Positions 18,632 to 28,600 of a stretch of 64,000 nucleotides of DNA are shown piece by piece. This DNA comes from Paramoeba atlantica (lineage: Eukaryota; Discosea). The stretch is from positions 682,001 through 746,000 of the forward strand of contig CDRNVI010000044.1 in NCBI GenBank assembly GCA_977017575.1, in the 5' to 3' direction. Numbering within the stretch: the first letter of the stretch is position 1; each line of letters opens with the position of its first letter. Below the pieces are notes generated by a model, which made no database searches, was not told the DNA's origin, and saw only the letters and a program-made list of their open reading frames with translations. The position numbers were made by a program, and so were the translations under genes.

Positions 18632-19565
18632 ACCCCGCGTCATGAAAAGTGACCCCCACTTTTTTTTGTACAAGCGTCCGTTTGAGCTGATTTTTGTTGC
18701 ATTTTACAGATCTCAACGCAAAGACTTTGCGCGTGAAGAAACAAAACAAAAAGAAGCGATACGTATATTTTTGAGAAGAATCACCATTTTGTCACTTTTT
18801 CGCCTTTCAATCTTATACACTTATTACCTATGTAAGGCGTGAGTCAAAACTTAAGACCGTATTGTGGATCACATTTCGAGAAAACAAGACCACGTTTTGC
18901 GTACCCAACGGATGAGTGAAGGCTTATCCGATGGGGTCTGTTCGTCCACTGCCCCTTAGCCCATAGACCAGACGTTTTCTGTTAAGAAAGATCTGGTGAG
19001 TCTGCGGACCAATTTTTTTGAAGTTCACTCATTGTGCTTTTAATGTACTCTTTGGAGGCACGGGCAGTTTTTGACGTTGCCCCATCTTGTTGAAATATAC
19101 GATGAGGGGGAAATCTACGTCGCTTAATGTTTATACGTACGTCATACTCGTAATACATGTGTCATCTTGTAGAATAATCAAATACCTCCACCCTACCCCA
19201 ATAGCCCCCCAAGCTTAGTACCCTGGACCCCAACGTACTTTTTGACGCGTGGCTGCTTCTTGACCGCGCCTTACCCACATATTTGTTGTGCTATCGTTTG
19301 TATCTCCATGTCTCATCTGCAAAGGAACATTTCCACTATCAGTAAGCCCCTCTCTTGGGAGCCAATGTGATGATTTGGGCATCTTTGAAAGAAAAGGGTG
19401 AAAAATCAATTCTATTTTCTTGATATTTTTTTGTGTTTCAAAATGAGCTAAAAACAGCGGGAACATACAGATCTCAAAATTTTGAACGGAAAAGTGGTAC
19501 GATAACCCTGCCATGCTCTCTCGTGCAAAAAATAAGGGGGGGTCACTTATTGGTGACGCGGGGTT
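18632..19565. mobile_element. Tc1/mariner-like relic E8
   Basis: A 934-bp element with ends AACCCCGCGTCA...AGTGACCCCC and the matching right end, flanked by TA. Subterminal GTTTGAGCTGATTTTTGTTG near 18680 resembles the arm of E5. Inside, the minus strand at about 18840-19310 reads transposase-like segments with several stops: RIFQQDGATSKTARASKEYI matches the QDGAPxHTA second-Asp region of mariner-type enzymes. The rest is too degraded to follow. Confidence 0.6.
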
Positions 19566-19736
19566 TACAATGTAAGTAAAAGCGTACCTGCAAAAAGGCA
19601 AATAATAGAAGAATAATAATATAAAGGTGCCACTTTCGCCAGTGAAAAGTTAGTTTTACATGTGATAATATCTATAATTTATTAGAATGTAATTTAGCTT
19701 AAATCTTTCTTCGAAGGAAAGTTATAATAGAGCGAA

Positions 19737-21809
19737 TTATTTTTCTCTTAACTTTGTTACAAGATCATTGTTCTGCCATGCGGAGCTGGCTTTCTTCGTA
19801 GTCTTCATCAAGCGAGTTTGCCACTTTCGCCTATGCTCGTCAGCATTTTCATCTTGTAGAGGCGGAAAGCGGTCATCTGAACAATTAACTGTGTCGGGGT
19901 TACTGAAGCTCCGCAATTTTGAACTTAGTGCTGGTACGGATAAACGCGTTTGAGTTTGTGTATCTACGGCTGACACGCTTTCACTATTCCAAGGAGATCT
20001 ATTCCCAGACGCCCATTTTCCTTTGAGCAATTGACCAGAACCCGCACGGATCGTTTCCTTTCTTATATGGTCTTCCGAAAGAAAATTCTTTTTTTCGTAA
20101 TGCTGATCAAATAAATGCACAGGAGTTCCAAAAGCAGGGGTTTCAGCAGTCGAGTGCACGACGGTTGATTGCGACTGTGGGAAACCACTGCGATGTGATT
20201 TAGTACCATCAACGGCGACATCCTTGTAACAGCAGGACATGACGGATCGTTCACGTGCTTCATGGTCTTCCAAAGGCAAAATACTCGAGCCTTTACCCCA
20301 TTCAAAAGAGTGGTCAGTGCTGTGTAACGTGCGTATCGCCTCTCGTCGCATGTCATCAGGGATGGACGAAATAATTGATGGAAAAGCTATCGCGGTGTTC
20401 GTCCCAAAGATTTTTTTCGAACTGTCGTAAAACTCTTTACTTTTCATCTCTCCTCTAATATACTTTGAGCATATTTGGCGATATTCCTCAAACCTCCCAT
20501 CCTTTTTGAGCAAACGTTCGATTAGTCGCGAACTCTCTTGCAATTCTTTTGAGTCACCCTTCCCATTTTTTAAAAGGGAATTCTTGGAACTTGAGTCACC
20601 GAGGCCTTCCGACACTGAGTTTAGATTGCTAACGAACTTGTGAGAAGTCATAGAATCCGATTCTGATGGTGGAGATCTTGTGCTTTGTGGTGCCCTCCAC
20701 AGCAGAACTTCTTTCTGATAAGTCCCGAAATCGAAGATAACTAGATTTCGTTTTGCCTCCTCAATCGTCATTCGCTGCAGTCCTGGAGTCAACCCGTGCT
20801 TTATAGCAACTTTATTTTGATGGTCAGAAGAGAAACCAAAGCGAAATCCAAAACTATCAGCTTGCAATTGATTTTGACGCGAAGGTTTGACACCATGAAA
20901 CTGAGTCATATGAGCGTGTAGGTCTATGGAGCTTCCGAAGGCACGAAGCATCATTTCTTGTTGCATACAGTCGGGGTGCTTACACACGTAATGATCTTTC
21001 TCAAAATGTTTGTATAAGAAATGAGGTGCGGCAAAATACCGGTTTGGGATATCAGCTGAATGGCAAAACTCACAGAGAAAATGACGCTCATGCATATGAG
21101 ATGCGAACGTATCGGTGTCATACAAGTAAGACCTACAGAAGTGGCACCGTAGATGACCACGAAAAGCTTTGTCGTCGAAAGAGCTGCGCCCCTCTTTGTG
21201 AAGTTCCAGCTCAGCGGGAGTATAAACACGCTGTTCAGCAAGAAAAGCCGAGCTATGCTGCAGACAAATGTCGCAATACGATACGCTGTGTTCGTGCATT
21301 AAATGATTTTTCAGTGCATCAATCGAAAAAAAAGGAGATTGTTTGCCCTGCCACCAGCATCGCTTTTTTGGGCATAGGGGTAAGCGCAACAGGTCGACGC
21401 TTTTTAGGATGCCTTCACGATCGTAAAAGAAGTCCAATTCCTTATCATATTTATAGCGCAACTTTTCCTTTTCTTTGTACAAGTCAAGTGATTCAGGAGA
21501 GTTGTCGTCACTCCTTGCAATGAGAAGGTCGTCTCGGAGGCGCTGCACAATGTCACTTGGACATGGCGGTTGTGTGCGCAACGTATCTTCAAAGTTCAGA
21601 GTAGTTTCATCAATACAAATAGGATAAAGAGTCAAATAAATCTTCGGACTTTTGGCCCGACATAGTGGACATTGTGTGTCGCCCATTTTTCGTACTCGTA
21701 GGGCACAGACGTAGCAACAATAGTGACCGCATGGGTAGGCCGCAAAGATTTGAATAGATTTACGACAAATGGCACACTCGGTCCCTGATGTTGCGTGCGT
21801 GGAACTCAT
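19737..21809 (-). CDS. ZNF598/Hel2-type RING-finger E3 ubiquitin ligase
   Basis: Homologue of the ligase that senses collided ribosomes and ubiquitinates 40S proteins. The ATG at 21809 gives 690 residues starting MSSTHATSG. A C3HC4 RING (CAICRKS to CPLCR) occupies about 12-50. After a conserved linker come the family's cysteine/histidine fingers: CDICLQH, CHFCRSYLYDTDTFASHMHE, CEFCHSADIPNRYF and HPDCMQQE (about 180-310), followed by SIDLHAHMTQFHG. The C-terminal half is serine-rich, low-complexity and charged, as in ZNF598. The order RING then clustered C2H2 fingers is diagnostic. An AT/pyrimidine-rich leader precedes the ATG. Cytoplasmic, ribosome-associated by homology. Confidence 0.87.
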   Translation of the reverse strand: MSSTHATSGTECAICRKSIQIFAAYPCGHYCCYVCALRVRKMGDTQCPLCRAKSPKIYLTLYPICIDETTLNFEDTLRTQPPCPSDIVQRLRDDLLIARSDDNSPESLDLYKEKEKLRYKYDKELDFFYDREGILKSVDLLRLPLCPKKRCWWQGKQSPFFSIDALKNHLMHEHSVSYCDICLQHSSAFLAEQRVYTPAELELHKEGRSSFDDKAFRGHLRCHFCRSYLYDTDTFASHMHERHFLCEFCHSADIPNRYFAAPHFLYKHFEKDHYVCKHPDCMQQEMMLRAFGSSIDLHAHMTQFHGVKPSRQNQLQADSFGFRFGFSSDHQNKVAIKHGLTPGLQRMTIEEAKRNLVIFDFGTYQKEVLLWRAPQSTRSPPSESDSMTSHKFVSNLNSVSEGLGDSSSKNSLLKNGKGDSKELQESSRLIERLLKKDGRFEEYRQICSKYIRGEMKSKEFYDSSKKIFGTNTAIAFPSIISSIPDDMRREAIRTLHSTDHSFEWGKGSSILPLEDHEARERSVMSCCYKDVAVDGTKSHRSGFPQSQSTVVHSTAETPAFGTPVHLFDQHYEKKNFLSEDHIRKETIRAGSGQLLKGKWASGNRSPWNSESVSAVDTQTQTRLSVPALSSKLRSFSNPDTVNCSDDRFPPLQDENADEHRRKWQTRLMKTTKKASSAWQNNDLVTKLREK

Positions 21810-22207
21810 ACCAATAAAATATAATAAAAAGATCAAGCAAGTGAATGTAGATAAATATTTCGCTGCATTAACAACTTTTCTCCAGAGCTACTAAATGTCT
21901 GGACTATAAGTGCATGACCGTCAACACCGTTGAGGAGTCTCAATACATAAGTGTCGTATGATAAATAGACTGCAATAAGTATCAACCATCTCAATCTGTG
22001 TTGAATTCAAGTTGAATTATTCAACAGAGCACACCTGTGAGGAACATTTGTGATCTACATGTATACCTCGGTACTACTACACATGGGGATTGTAGCACTC
22101 TAATGTGTACCCTTGCTATGATGGGCACTGGTTTATCGCAATGAAGTGCAAGAATTCTAATTCAATTTCCTGTCTTTAATCGGTAGCAGATTGCACCGTA
22201 TTTTGAA
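21810..22207. other. Intergenic spacer, no feature seen
   Basis: About 400 bp of ordinary AT-rich sequence between the GluRS and Hel2-like genes. No frame, repeat or RNA gene could be supported. Confidence 0.6.
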
Positions 22208-24067
22208 CTATGTTCGCTTTTTGGTCCCTTTGGCAGCTTTTTTTGCGGCACGTTTTTGTTCGAGTGTCATCCCAGTTTGAGGCGTTGCAGAGCCTTTGAG
22301 TACGCTTGAAATTGGAGGTAGTTTTGAAATCCATTTGGCTTTGGCACTCAAGTGATTAATTTTATTCCCCCCGTCTGGAATGGCATAAAGCACGATAGGA
22401 GAATTTAAAGTGGGAAGTGATTCGACGATATAATAGCCTCTACGCTCAATTTGTAATTTCTCACCTCGATCCAACATCTCGAACCCAATTTCGCCGATGA
22501 GATTCTGCTCGAATTTTGACTTCTTGTTTACTGAGCTATCCAAGTCGAATTCCTCGCCATCAGGCTTTCGAACTTTTAACAAATGATCGAATTCAACGCA
22601 ATGAACATCAACGGAAGGAGCCGCACATGTTAACCATGAGAGCTTGTACTTGGTTCTCTTCACGTCACCACTTGGGTTCAGTGTTGCCGCGCAATAAGCG
22701 AATTCACCTGAAACTCCATCATGAGTCATCTTAATCCCGGTAATAAAAGCGTTTCCCCAATCCATAAGTGTCACTTCTTCCCCCTCACGTAGCAGTGCGA
22801 CATCCGCCCCCTCCAGCCATATTTCGTTCCCGAAATACAGTGGTTTCACTCCCAGAGCAGGATTTTTCTTATGCCATGCCCGTTCCCCTTTTCGGACCTC
22901 CCCTCCTTCTCCCACGACTGTACACCGCACCCTTCCCTCCGTATCCAGCGCCGTCAGTCGTCGCGCCACCGGATCAAGCAACCTCGTGTTAAACGCCCAC
23001 AGCTTACTCCACTCCATCACATTCACCACCTTCGACATCCCCTGGATTTCCACAAACTCCCGCAGGGCCTCCGCGCTCAGCCCCCGACGCGCGAGTCCCT
23101 GTACCGTCGGAAACCGCGGATCCGCCCACCCGTCCACCACCCCGCCCTCCACCAGCTTGGTGAGCTTCCGTTTACTCATGATACTGTACTCCATGTTCAG
23201 CCGGCTGTAGTCATCGAGCCGGGGCCGACGCAGTCCCAGGGCCTCGATCACCCAGGCGTACTGCACGTCCCGGTCACGGTACTCGGAGGTACGCAGGGCG
23301 TGGGTGACACCCTCGAGGGCATCCACAATGGGGCACGCAAAGTCATACGTGGGGTAGACCTTGTGGGTGTGCCCGGTACGGGGGTGGGGGGGGTGCAGCA
23401 CGGTACGATAAATGGTCGGGTCACGCATCGTGCCATTGGCCGCGGTGATGTCGATTTTGGCGCGAACACAGCAGGTCTCCCCGAGTGCGGTGCCCGGGAG
23501 CATCTCGTGTTCCCACAACGCGACGTTTTGAGCCACAGAGTGGTCACGACAGGGTGTGGGAACCAGCGCCTCACGACAGCGACGCATCTCCTCGACAGGG
23601 GTGAAGTCAACGTAGGCTTTGCCTTGGTCAAGGAGACGTCGGGCGTACTGGAGCATTACCGGGAAGTAGTCGGAAGTATAGGTAGGGCCGCGGTCCCAGG
23701 AGATACCCAGCCATTGTAAATCTTTTAGAATAGCAGCTTCGTATTCCCCTTTTTCTTTTGCTGGGTTGGTGTCGTCAAAACGCATAATCAGTTGGCCTTT
23801 GTATTTGTCCCGTAACATGGAGTTAATAAGCGCTGCCTTAGCGTGACCGATGTGCATGTATCCACTGGCTTCGGGAGGAAAACGGGTCACGACCTTCCCA
23901 ATGACTGCGTCCTGGAGTGCGAGCTTATCTGCTTCCGTAAAAGACGTTTCTCCAATCCCACTGGATGCCTTCCGCGACTCTTTTGACGTATGGTTCAAAA
24001 GTGTGGAGAGTAGCGTACTTAACCTCTTCATTTTAAGATGTGGGTCTACTCTGTGTCTCTCGTACAT
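22208..24067 (-). CDS. Glutamyl-tRNA synthetase (eukaryotic cytosolic type)
   Basis: Class I synthetase charging tRNA-Glu; 619 residues. The HIGH motif is in SGYMHIGHAKAALINS (72-75), RFDDTNPAKEKGEYE near 96-110, the substrate pocket VYPTYDFACPIVDALEGVTH near 238-255 and the KMSKS loop as IMSKRKL (297-302). The C-terminal beta-barrel anticodon-binding domains run to about 570, and the tail is Lys-rich (KRAAKKAAKGTKKRT). The GluRS rather than GlnRS reading rests on the FACPIVDALEGVTHALRT pattern and lack of an N-terminal appended domain. The gene is GC-rich between about 22880 and 23720 and AT-rich at both ends. A pyrimidine-rich tract ending CTATTCAG lies 2 nt before the first ATG, so Met13 (24031) could be the real start. 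Confidence 0.92.
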   Translation of the reverse strand: MYERHRVDPHLKMKRLSTLLSTLLNHTSKESRKASSGIGETSFTEADKLALQDAVIGKVVTRFPPEASGYMHIGHAKAALINSMLRDKYKGQLIMRFDDTNPAKEKGEYEAAILKDLQWLGISWDRGPTYTSDYFPVMLQYARRLLDQGKAYVDFTPVEEMRRCREALVPTPCRDHSVAQNVALWEHEMLPGTALGETCCVRAKIDITAANGTMRDPTIYRTVLHPPHPRTGHTHKVYPTYDFACPIVDALEGVTHALRTSEYRDRDVQYAWVIEALGLRRPRLDDYSRLNMEYSIMSKRKLTKLVEGGVVDGWADPRFPTVQGLARRGLSAEALREFVEIQGMSKVVNVMEWSKLWAFNTRLLDPVARRLTALDTEGRVRCTVVGEGGEVRKGERAWHKKNPALGVKPLYFGNEIWLEGADVALLREGEEVTLMDWGNAFITGIKMTHDGVSGEFAYCAATLNPSGDVKRTKYKLSWLTCAAPSVDVHCVEFDHLLKVRKPDGEEFDLDSSVNKKSKFEQNLIGEIGFEMLDRGEKLQIERRGYYIVESLPTLNSPIVLYAIPDGGNKINHLSAKAKWISKLPPISSVLKGSATPQTGMTLEQKRAAKKAAKGTKKRT

Positions 24068-24335
24068 TGCTGAATAGATAGCTAGTGCGAAGACTAATAT
24101 CTAAAATAACGTACGAAAATCGATGCATAAATTATATTAAAACTATCATTATTTTGTGATGTAAGATGCTGTTTCCTACTATAAACATTATAACAACTTT
24201 ATCACAAGCGGCTAAGGGTAGGGTAACATCTGTCCCCTCGATATGAATATCAACCCAACTGGAGAACTGAAAAAAATACTCGGAACGAATATTAGAATCT
24301 AATAATTAGATGTACGTCATCTACCCGAGATTCAT

Positions 24336-25721
24336 TTATATCCTTTTATACCGTAGAGAGCGAAGGTTGAAATACAACGAAAAACTACCTCTTTCGAGAA
24401 CGCATTTGTAACCCTTGTGCGGATTGGTATTCATGGGCAGATTTCTAATTTCAAACTGCAAATCAGCGTAGGGGTGCCCAATTCGAAAGTTAATGTGACA
24501 CACAGTGTCCTCCCACCCCTTAACGGTAGGGGTTTTCTCAAATTTTATTGTACGCCTCGGAGGAAGATTCGGTAGAAAAATGTTAAATTTATATCCCCGG
24601 GCTACCTTCGGAGGAGGATTTAAACTGTCATAATGTGTACGATTGTAATTGTTCCACTCGTGACCCCATGTTACACGGGCAACGTATTCGGGAACAATTC
24701 CGCTCGATATTGTTTGCCCTCTAAAGAGAAGAGTTTCGGCTTGTTGCAGCATGTCGTCAACACCCTGAAGCAAATATTGTGCATAATTTCGCGCCTTGTC
24801 TACATCATGTGGATCATAACAAGGAGTTGGCTTCTCCGACACGCCTATCTGTGGAGTGTTTTTTCTTGGCTCATGAGCCGGTGAGCAGGAAAGAGAGAAT
24901 TCTTCAACACATCTTTCGTAGTCACGTTGGCGTGCATTTCGAAAATCCTCAAGCCACGACAGGCTGCTTTGATAACGCAAGATATTGTTTAGCTCAGCAA
25001 AAAGCGGAACATCACACAACGAGGGATGACTGAGACAGAGCAAAAGTGGGGAAAGTTCAACTGGGTTCATGTTTTTGGCCTCGATGATGGATTCTCGGAT
25101 GGGGCAGGCTGAAGCATTTCTTCGGATGCTATCGACCATGCTACCACAGGGTATGCTCGGAATCAATCGGCGAACTTCCGATATAATTTCCTCGTGAAGT
25201 TCAGCTCGCGCTTCCCAATGCGTTTCGGTTTTAGCGTTTGACATTACAACTTTCTGCGAAGTTTTGTTCTCATCCTTGTCTCCAAATTTATGTTCTGCAA
25301 GGGTAGACCAGACATGAATTGAATTTTGTGGGATGGACAATGTCTTTCTCTCTGCTCGTATAACACAAAGAATCAGCTGCGCAAGGTGCATCCAGTAGGG
25401 ATTTTCACAGTGATAAACTCTTAGCCATGTCAAAATGTCCCTTACAAGTGTCACCCATGCTTGATTGTCTAAGCTATCTTCGTCTAGTATTTCAAAAACT
25501 GAACGAACACGATACGAAATCGTCGCATTGGCATCGCGTAGTCTAGAGGCAAACAACCGGTCATTACATAGGATGTAATATTGACACAGGAAATGATCGA
25601 ACATTGTACAGCTACCTTCCTTGCTATGCAGAACGGCTCTATATTCAAGTTGTCTCTTTTCTACAAGATCGCCCTTGTTCAAATGCTCCGGAGATGATGA
25701 AAATTCAAGCGAAGCCCACAT
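24336..25721 (-). CDS. CACTIN: Cactin homologue (spliceosome-associated)
   Basis: 461 residues. The C-terminal cactin domain (about 350-461) is unmistakable: EWNNYNRTHYDSLNPPPKV, GYKFNIFLPNLPP, RIGHPYADLQFEI, a KGYKCVLERGSFSLYFNL stretch and the terminal RYKRI. The middle (about 35-270) corresponds to the helical Cactin_mid region (WVTLVRDILTWL and ELHEEIISEVRRL). The protein is shorter than animal cactin because the Arg/Ser-rich N-terminus is absent. In other eukaryotes cactin associates with late spliceosomal complexes. In a trans-splicing genome almost devoid of introns its retention would fit a role in trans-splicing, which is inference. The ATG at 25721 is the first true Met in the frame. 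Confidence 0.85.
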   Translation of the reverse strand: MWASLEFSSSPEHLNKGDLVEKRQLEYRAVLHSKEGSCTMFDHFLCQYYILCNDRLFASRLRDANATISYRVRSVFEILDEDSLDNQAWVTLVRDILTWLRVYHCENPYWMHLAQLILCVIRAERKTLSIPQNSIHVWSTLAEHKFGDKDENKTSQKVVMSNAKTETHWEARAELHEEIISEVRRLIPSIPCGSMVDSIRRNASACPIRESIIEAKNMNPVELSPLLLCLSHPSLCDVPLFAELNNILRYQSSLSWLEDFRNARQRDYERCVEEFSLSCSPAHEPRKNTPQIGVSEKPTPCYDPHDVDKARNYAQYLLQGVDDMLQQAETLLFRGQTISSGIVPEYVARVTWGHEWNNYNRTHYDSLNPPPKVARGYKFNIFLPNLPPRRTIKFEKTPTVKGWEDTVCHINFRIGHPYADLQFEIRNLPMNTNPHKGYKCVLERGSFSLYFNLRSLRYKRI

Positions 25722-25767
25722 GTATTTCAATGAGGATAAGATGTGATTTGCATGTAACTAATATCGG

Positions 25768-25977
25768 TTAAAGTAAAGCAAAATTCGCCTTTTTTGAAAA
25801 AAAAAATTGCTTTACACCCCATCTCTTGGTGATGAGTGTGTCCTTTTTCCACAGAAAACCCTTCTCGTGATAAGCCCGTGGCTTTGAAGCCACTGCTCGC
25901 ACTATGCTTCCGTCCGGCGTGATATACGGCTGAGGGTGAACTTTCTTCGACAAGCGAACCCCCGACACCCCTGGCAT
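25768..25977 (-). CDS. Small hypothetical protein
   Basis: A 69-residue frame starting MPGVSGVRLSKKV, with HPQPYITPDGSIVRAVASKP and GFLWKKDTLITKRWGVKQ. It is basic and non-repetitive with ordinary composition, on the host strand. The 3' end is only 46 bp from the cactin ATG. The size and basic character would suit a small organellar ribosomal or assembly protein, but no family was recognised. An upstream in-frame Met (26022) would add a hydrophobic stretch. Confidence 0.4.
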   Translation of the reverse strand: MPGVSGVRLSKKVHPQPYITPDGSIVRAVASKPRAYHEKGFLWKKDTLITKRWGVKQFFFSKKANFALL

Positions 25978-26290
25978 ACCATAGAAAATAACGGAAAAAG
26001 GGTATACAATAGTCATATACAATATTATGTACGTAGATAATGTCCTTTTGTTGAAAGGAAAAATGTCAAGCTAAAAAGTCATAAGAAGAGCGAATTTTCC
26101 TTTACTTTCACCCTAATATCGTATGTTGCACGAGTGTATGAAATATTTTGCAAACCTGATGAATGCTGATCGTAAGCATCTTAGAGAGAGTAAGCGATCC
26201 AAAGCCAAACTACAAATGAATACCTGTACAAGTGAATAATTTGAAGAGCGAATGCGATCTACAAAAGAATTCTCCAGAGGCTGTCAAGCT

Positions 26291-26451
26291 ATTATTAATA
26301 GCATGACATTAATAATTAACATACGTGTACATGTATGAAAAAAAGGAACGTACATGCACATGCATGTTATTAACATACATGTACACGTATGTTAATTATT
26401 AATGTCACGCTATTAATAATTTAACATGCGTGTGCATGTATGTTCCTTTTA
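26291..26451. repeat. Interlocked pair of inverted repeats (A-B-A'-B')
   Basis: Arm A (26291-26337) is the reverse complement of A' (26374-26420) over 47 positions with one mismatch. Arm B (about 26341-26370) is the reverse complement of B' (about 26421-26451) over some 30 positions with two mismatches and a small gap. The order is A-B-A'-B', so the two hairpins cannot form fully at once in a simple nested fold; the arrangement is pseudoknot-like. The sequence is rich in alternating TACATG/CATGTA. It lies in the spacer downstream of MsrB and upstream of the small gene at 25768. Confidence 0.85.
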
Positions 26452-26706
26452 CTTTGTACGACGTCCTCCAATACAGAGGTTAAGGGTCATAATCCAAAAA
26501 TGGGTAGAGAATTCAATACATGTTTATCCATACATCCCCGTGCTGCAGACACTTGTGCGAAGATACCTTCTTCAATCGCTTGCATGATCCGGCCAATGCC
26601 TTTCTGCGTGGCTCTCCCGGAATCAGAGTGATATCGCCCCTTAAAGGAGTGATATCGCCCCTTAAGCATAAAGGAGGGAGGATATCGGCTAGCTGTGTAC
26701 AAGTTA

Positions 26707-27225
26707 CTAGTCCTTAACTGTGTGTTGTACTGTCCCTTCAGAAAGCGCATACATATCCGGAATTGCTTCATTCACATAACGAACACTGACGGAATTCACA
26801 CAATGTCGTTCGTTTGTGGGTGTGTGTTGCTCCCCATGAAACACATGACCCAAGTGACCCTCACACCTTCCACAACAAATCTCTGTACGTGTCATTCCAT
26901 GAGAGCTATCGGTGGCTGTCGCCACCGCTCCAAGAAAGCACTTGTCAAAGGACGGCCACCCACATCCTGCGTCGTATTTACTATTGGAGCTGTAAAGCGG
27001 AAGCCCGCAACCACGACATGCGTAGTAACCCCAGCAAGGATGTCGTGGGGTAGAAGTGGATTCCATTTTCTGTTCATAAAATTGTGGTTCCGTGGCTTGG
27101 CGACGCAGTACTTCATACTCCATAGGGGTTAGAATGCTTTTCCACTCCTCGTCCGACTTCTGGATTTTTGTTGGGTGAATGACGCGAATAGAATTCTGCA
27201 TGATCCTTAAGGCTCTTCGATACAT
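26707..27225 (-). CDS. MSRB: Peptide methionine-R-sulfoxide reductase MsrB
   Basis: Reduces methionine-R-sulfoxide in proteins; 172 residues from the ATG at 27225. The SelR domain fills about 24-150: zinc-binding CRGC (70, 73) and CGRC (118, 121), substrate loop AGCGWPSFDK and the catalytic cysteine in ERHCVNSVSVRYVN (Cys142). The N-terminus MYRRALRIMQNSIRVIHPTK is basic and hydroxylated, compatible with a mitochondrial presequence. The frame stays open upstream to 27468, overlapping the next gene. However, a TATTTTTTGAG tract 9-20 nt before 27225 looks like a trans-splice acceptor and favours the shorter start. Confidence 0.9.
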   Translation of the reverse strand: MYRRALRIMQNSIRVIHPTKIQKSDEEWKSILTPMEYEVLRRQATEPQFYEQKMESTSTPRHPCWGYYACRGCGLPLYSSNSKYDAGCGWPSFDKCFLGAVATATDSSHGMTRTEICCGRCEGHLGHVFHGEQHTPTNERHCVNSVSVRYVNEAIPDMYALSEGTVQHTVKD

Positions 27226-27389
27226 ACATGTAATCCTCAAAAAATATGATAGATAATACCGTAGGAAGGTTATTGCAATAACATTCTGGCAGTAGGTGAT
27301 TTTTAGACCGTTTCTTCCGGTCAAACCATCAATAAACATAAAGAGTGGGGAACCGAGAATACAGATGAACGGCGAAGTCCACAAACCAA

Positions 27390-28349
27390 TCACATGTTTA
27401 TGTGAATTCGAGTGAGCAGACCAAAGTGTTGTGAAACTCCAATCTTCGGAGATATGTCTTTTAACCAAGGTTTCAAAACTCGCATTTCCGGAACACTGTA
27501 GGAGTACCTTGGTCGGTAAACATGTGGGTCATCTGGATCTACGTGAGCCAAGGAGTTGTATTGTGAAGTTTGTACGATTTGATCAGACTCTCCACGTAGG
27601 TAAACGCGAGTCGTGCGAGTGTAGTAGCCGGCATTCTGCTTTGACATGAGAAATCGATTTTCGTATGTATCTTGGGTAAAGCGAGCATGGAAGGGTGTCT
27701 GTGCCACATGAAACGCATCCGAGTAGTCCGGTATGTTATCCCCTTTAAAGAACTGGCCATCACCTGCAATGATATCCGACTGAGGTACTCGGCTGAGGTA
27801 TGTAATAGCTTTTTCGCGTAGTTCCTTGTTATACTCCCCTCCGTCAAGCTGTATATTGGTGACCCGAAGGACAGGAGAAACAGCCGGAGTTTCCGGTTCT
27901 GTTGTTGACTTCATCGGAGGAACCTGTGATCTCTTCGAGTCATGAACGAGATCAAGCGTCAGGCAGGTGTACAGCCATGCAATGTGCGCACTCCACTTTG
28001 AATTCTTGTGTAAAAAGGCCTGCAGAAATCCGTGATATGTTTTTGACTGAGCGTCTTCCACCCATTTGTATTGTCCCCATGATTCCATCTCCTTGGCCAC
28101 CGCTGGTGAGCTTTCTTGGAATAATATCAAATCAATATCAGCAATTCGATGCAATTCAGCTAGGAGAACCCTGCATCGTTCCTGGTGTTGTGTTCCCTCA
28201 ATTCGCTTGAATTGGTTAATGTTCCACGTGACTAAAGATAGAGGCACGTAATTTTTTGTACAATATGACCGCCGGAAGAAAGGAAATATATGGCACCGTA
28301 TCTGTTGTGCAGAGCACCATGTATTACTAAAGACTATAGGATACATCAT
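27390..28349 (-). CDS. EEP-superfamily nuclease/phosphodiesterase, TDP2-like
   Basis: A 319-residue member of the endonuclease/exonuclease/phosphatase family. The fold's motifs run in order: VTWNINQF (Asn43), ILFQESS (Glu79, metal ligand), TNIQLDGG near 164, AGDGQF (Asp197; the usual GDxN here has Gln for Asn) and SQHFGLLTRI near 307 in place of SDHxP. The layout resembles TDP2-type 5'-tyrosyl-DNA phosphodiesterases, but the replaced Asn and SDH residues make activity uncertain. The N-terminus is hydrophobic and basic (FPFFRRSYC), possibly a mitochondrial signal. It sits upstream of MsrB in the presumed polycistron. Confidence 0.65.
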   Translation of the reverse strand: MMYPIVFSNTWCSAQQIRCHIFPFFRRSYCTKNYVPLSLVTWNINQFKRIEGTQHQERCRVLLAELHRIADIDLILFQESSPAVAKEMESWGQYKWVEDAQSKTYHGFLQAFLHKNSKWSAHIAWLYTCLTLDLVHDSKRSQVPPMKSTTEPETPAVSPVLRVTNIQLDGGEYNKELREKAITYLSRVPQSDIIAGDGQFFKGDNIPDYSDAFHVAQTPFHARFTQDTYENRFLMSKQNAGYYTRTTRVYLRGESDQIVQTSQYNSLAHVDPDDPHVYRPRYSYSVPEMRVLKPWLKDISPKIGVSQHFGLLTRIHINM

Positions 28350-28600
28350 TAAAATCAGTTTCTGGAATAGTAATTTTACTTTTAGTCATGTTAGCATCGA
28401 TGCTGTAATCTAATCGCTTATTTTTCCTTCATATTCCGATGATTCTTTAATTAATATTTCTGATGAAAGGAATGTAGGTTTGCATTTTTTGTTCACTTTA
28501 TTAAATATGTTCAATTTTAATCTTTATGATGAGGCAAGACAAACAATGCGACAAAGCTCACAAAATATTATCCAGACATTCTTTTGACGAAAAAGCCATA

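Noticed and set aside
22871-23719. A 282-codon plus-strand frame
   Set aside because: It is the antisense shadow of the GC-rich core of the glutamyl-tRNA synthetase gene, with Pro/Arg/His-rich composition and no family.
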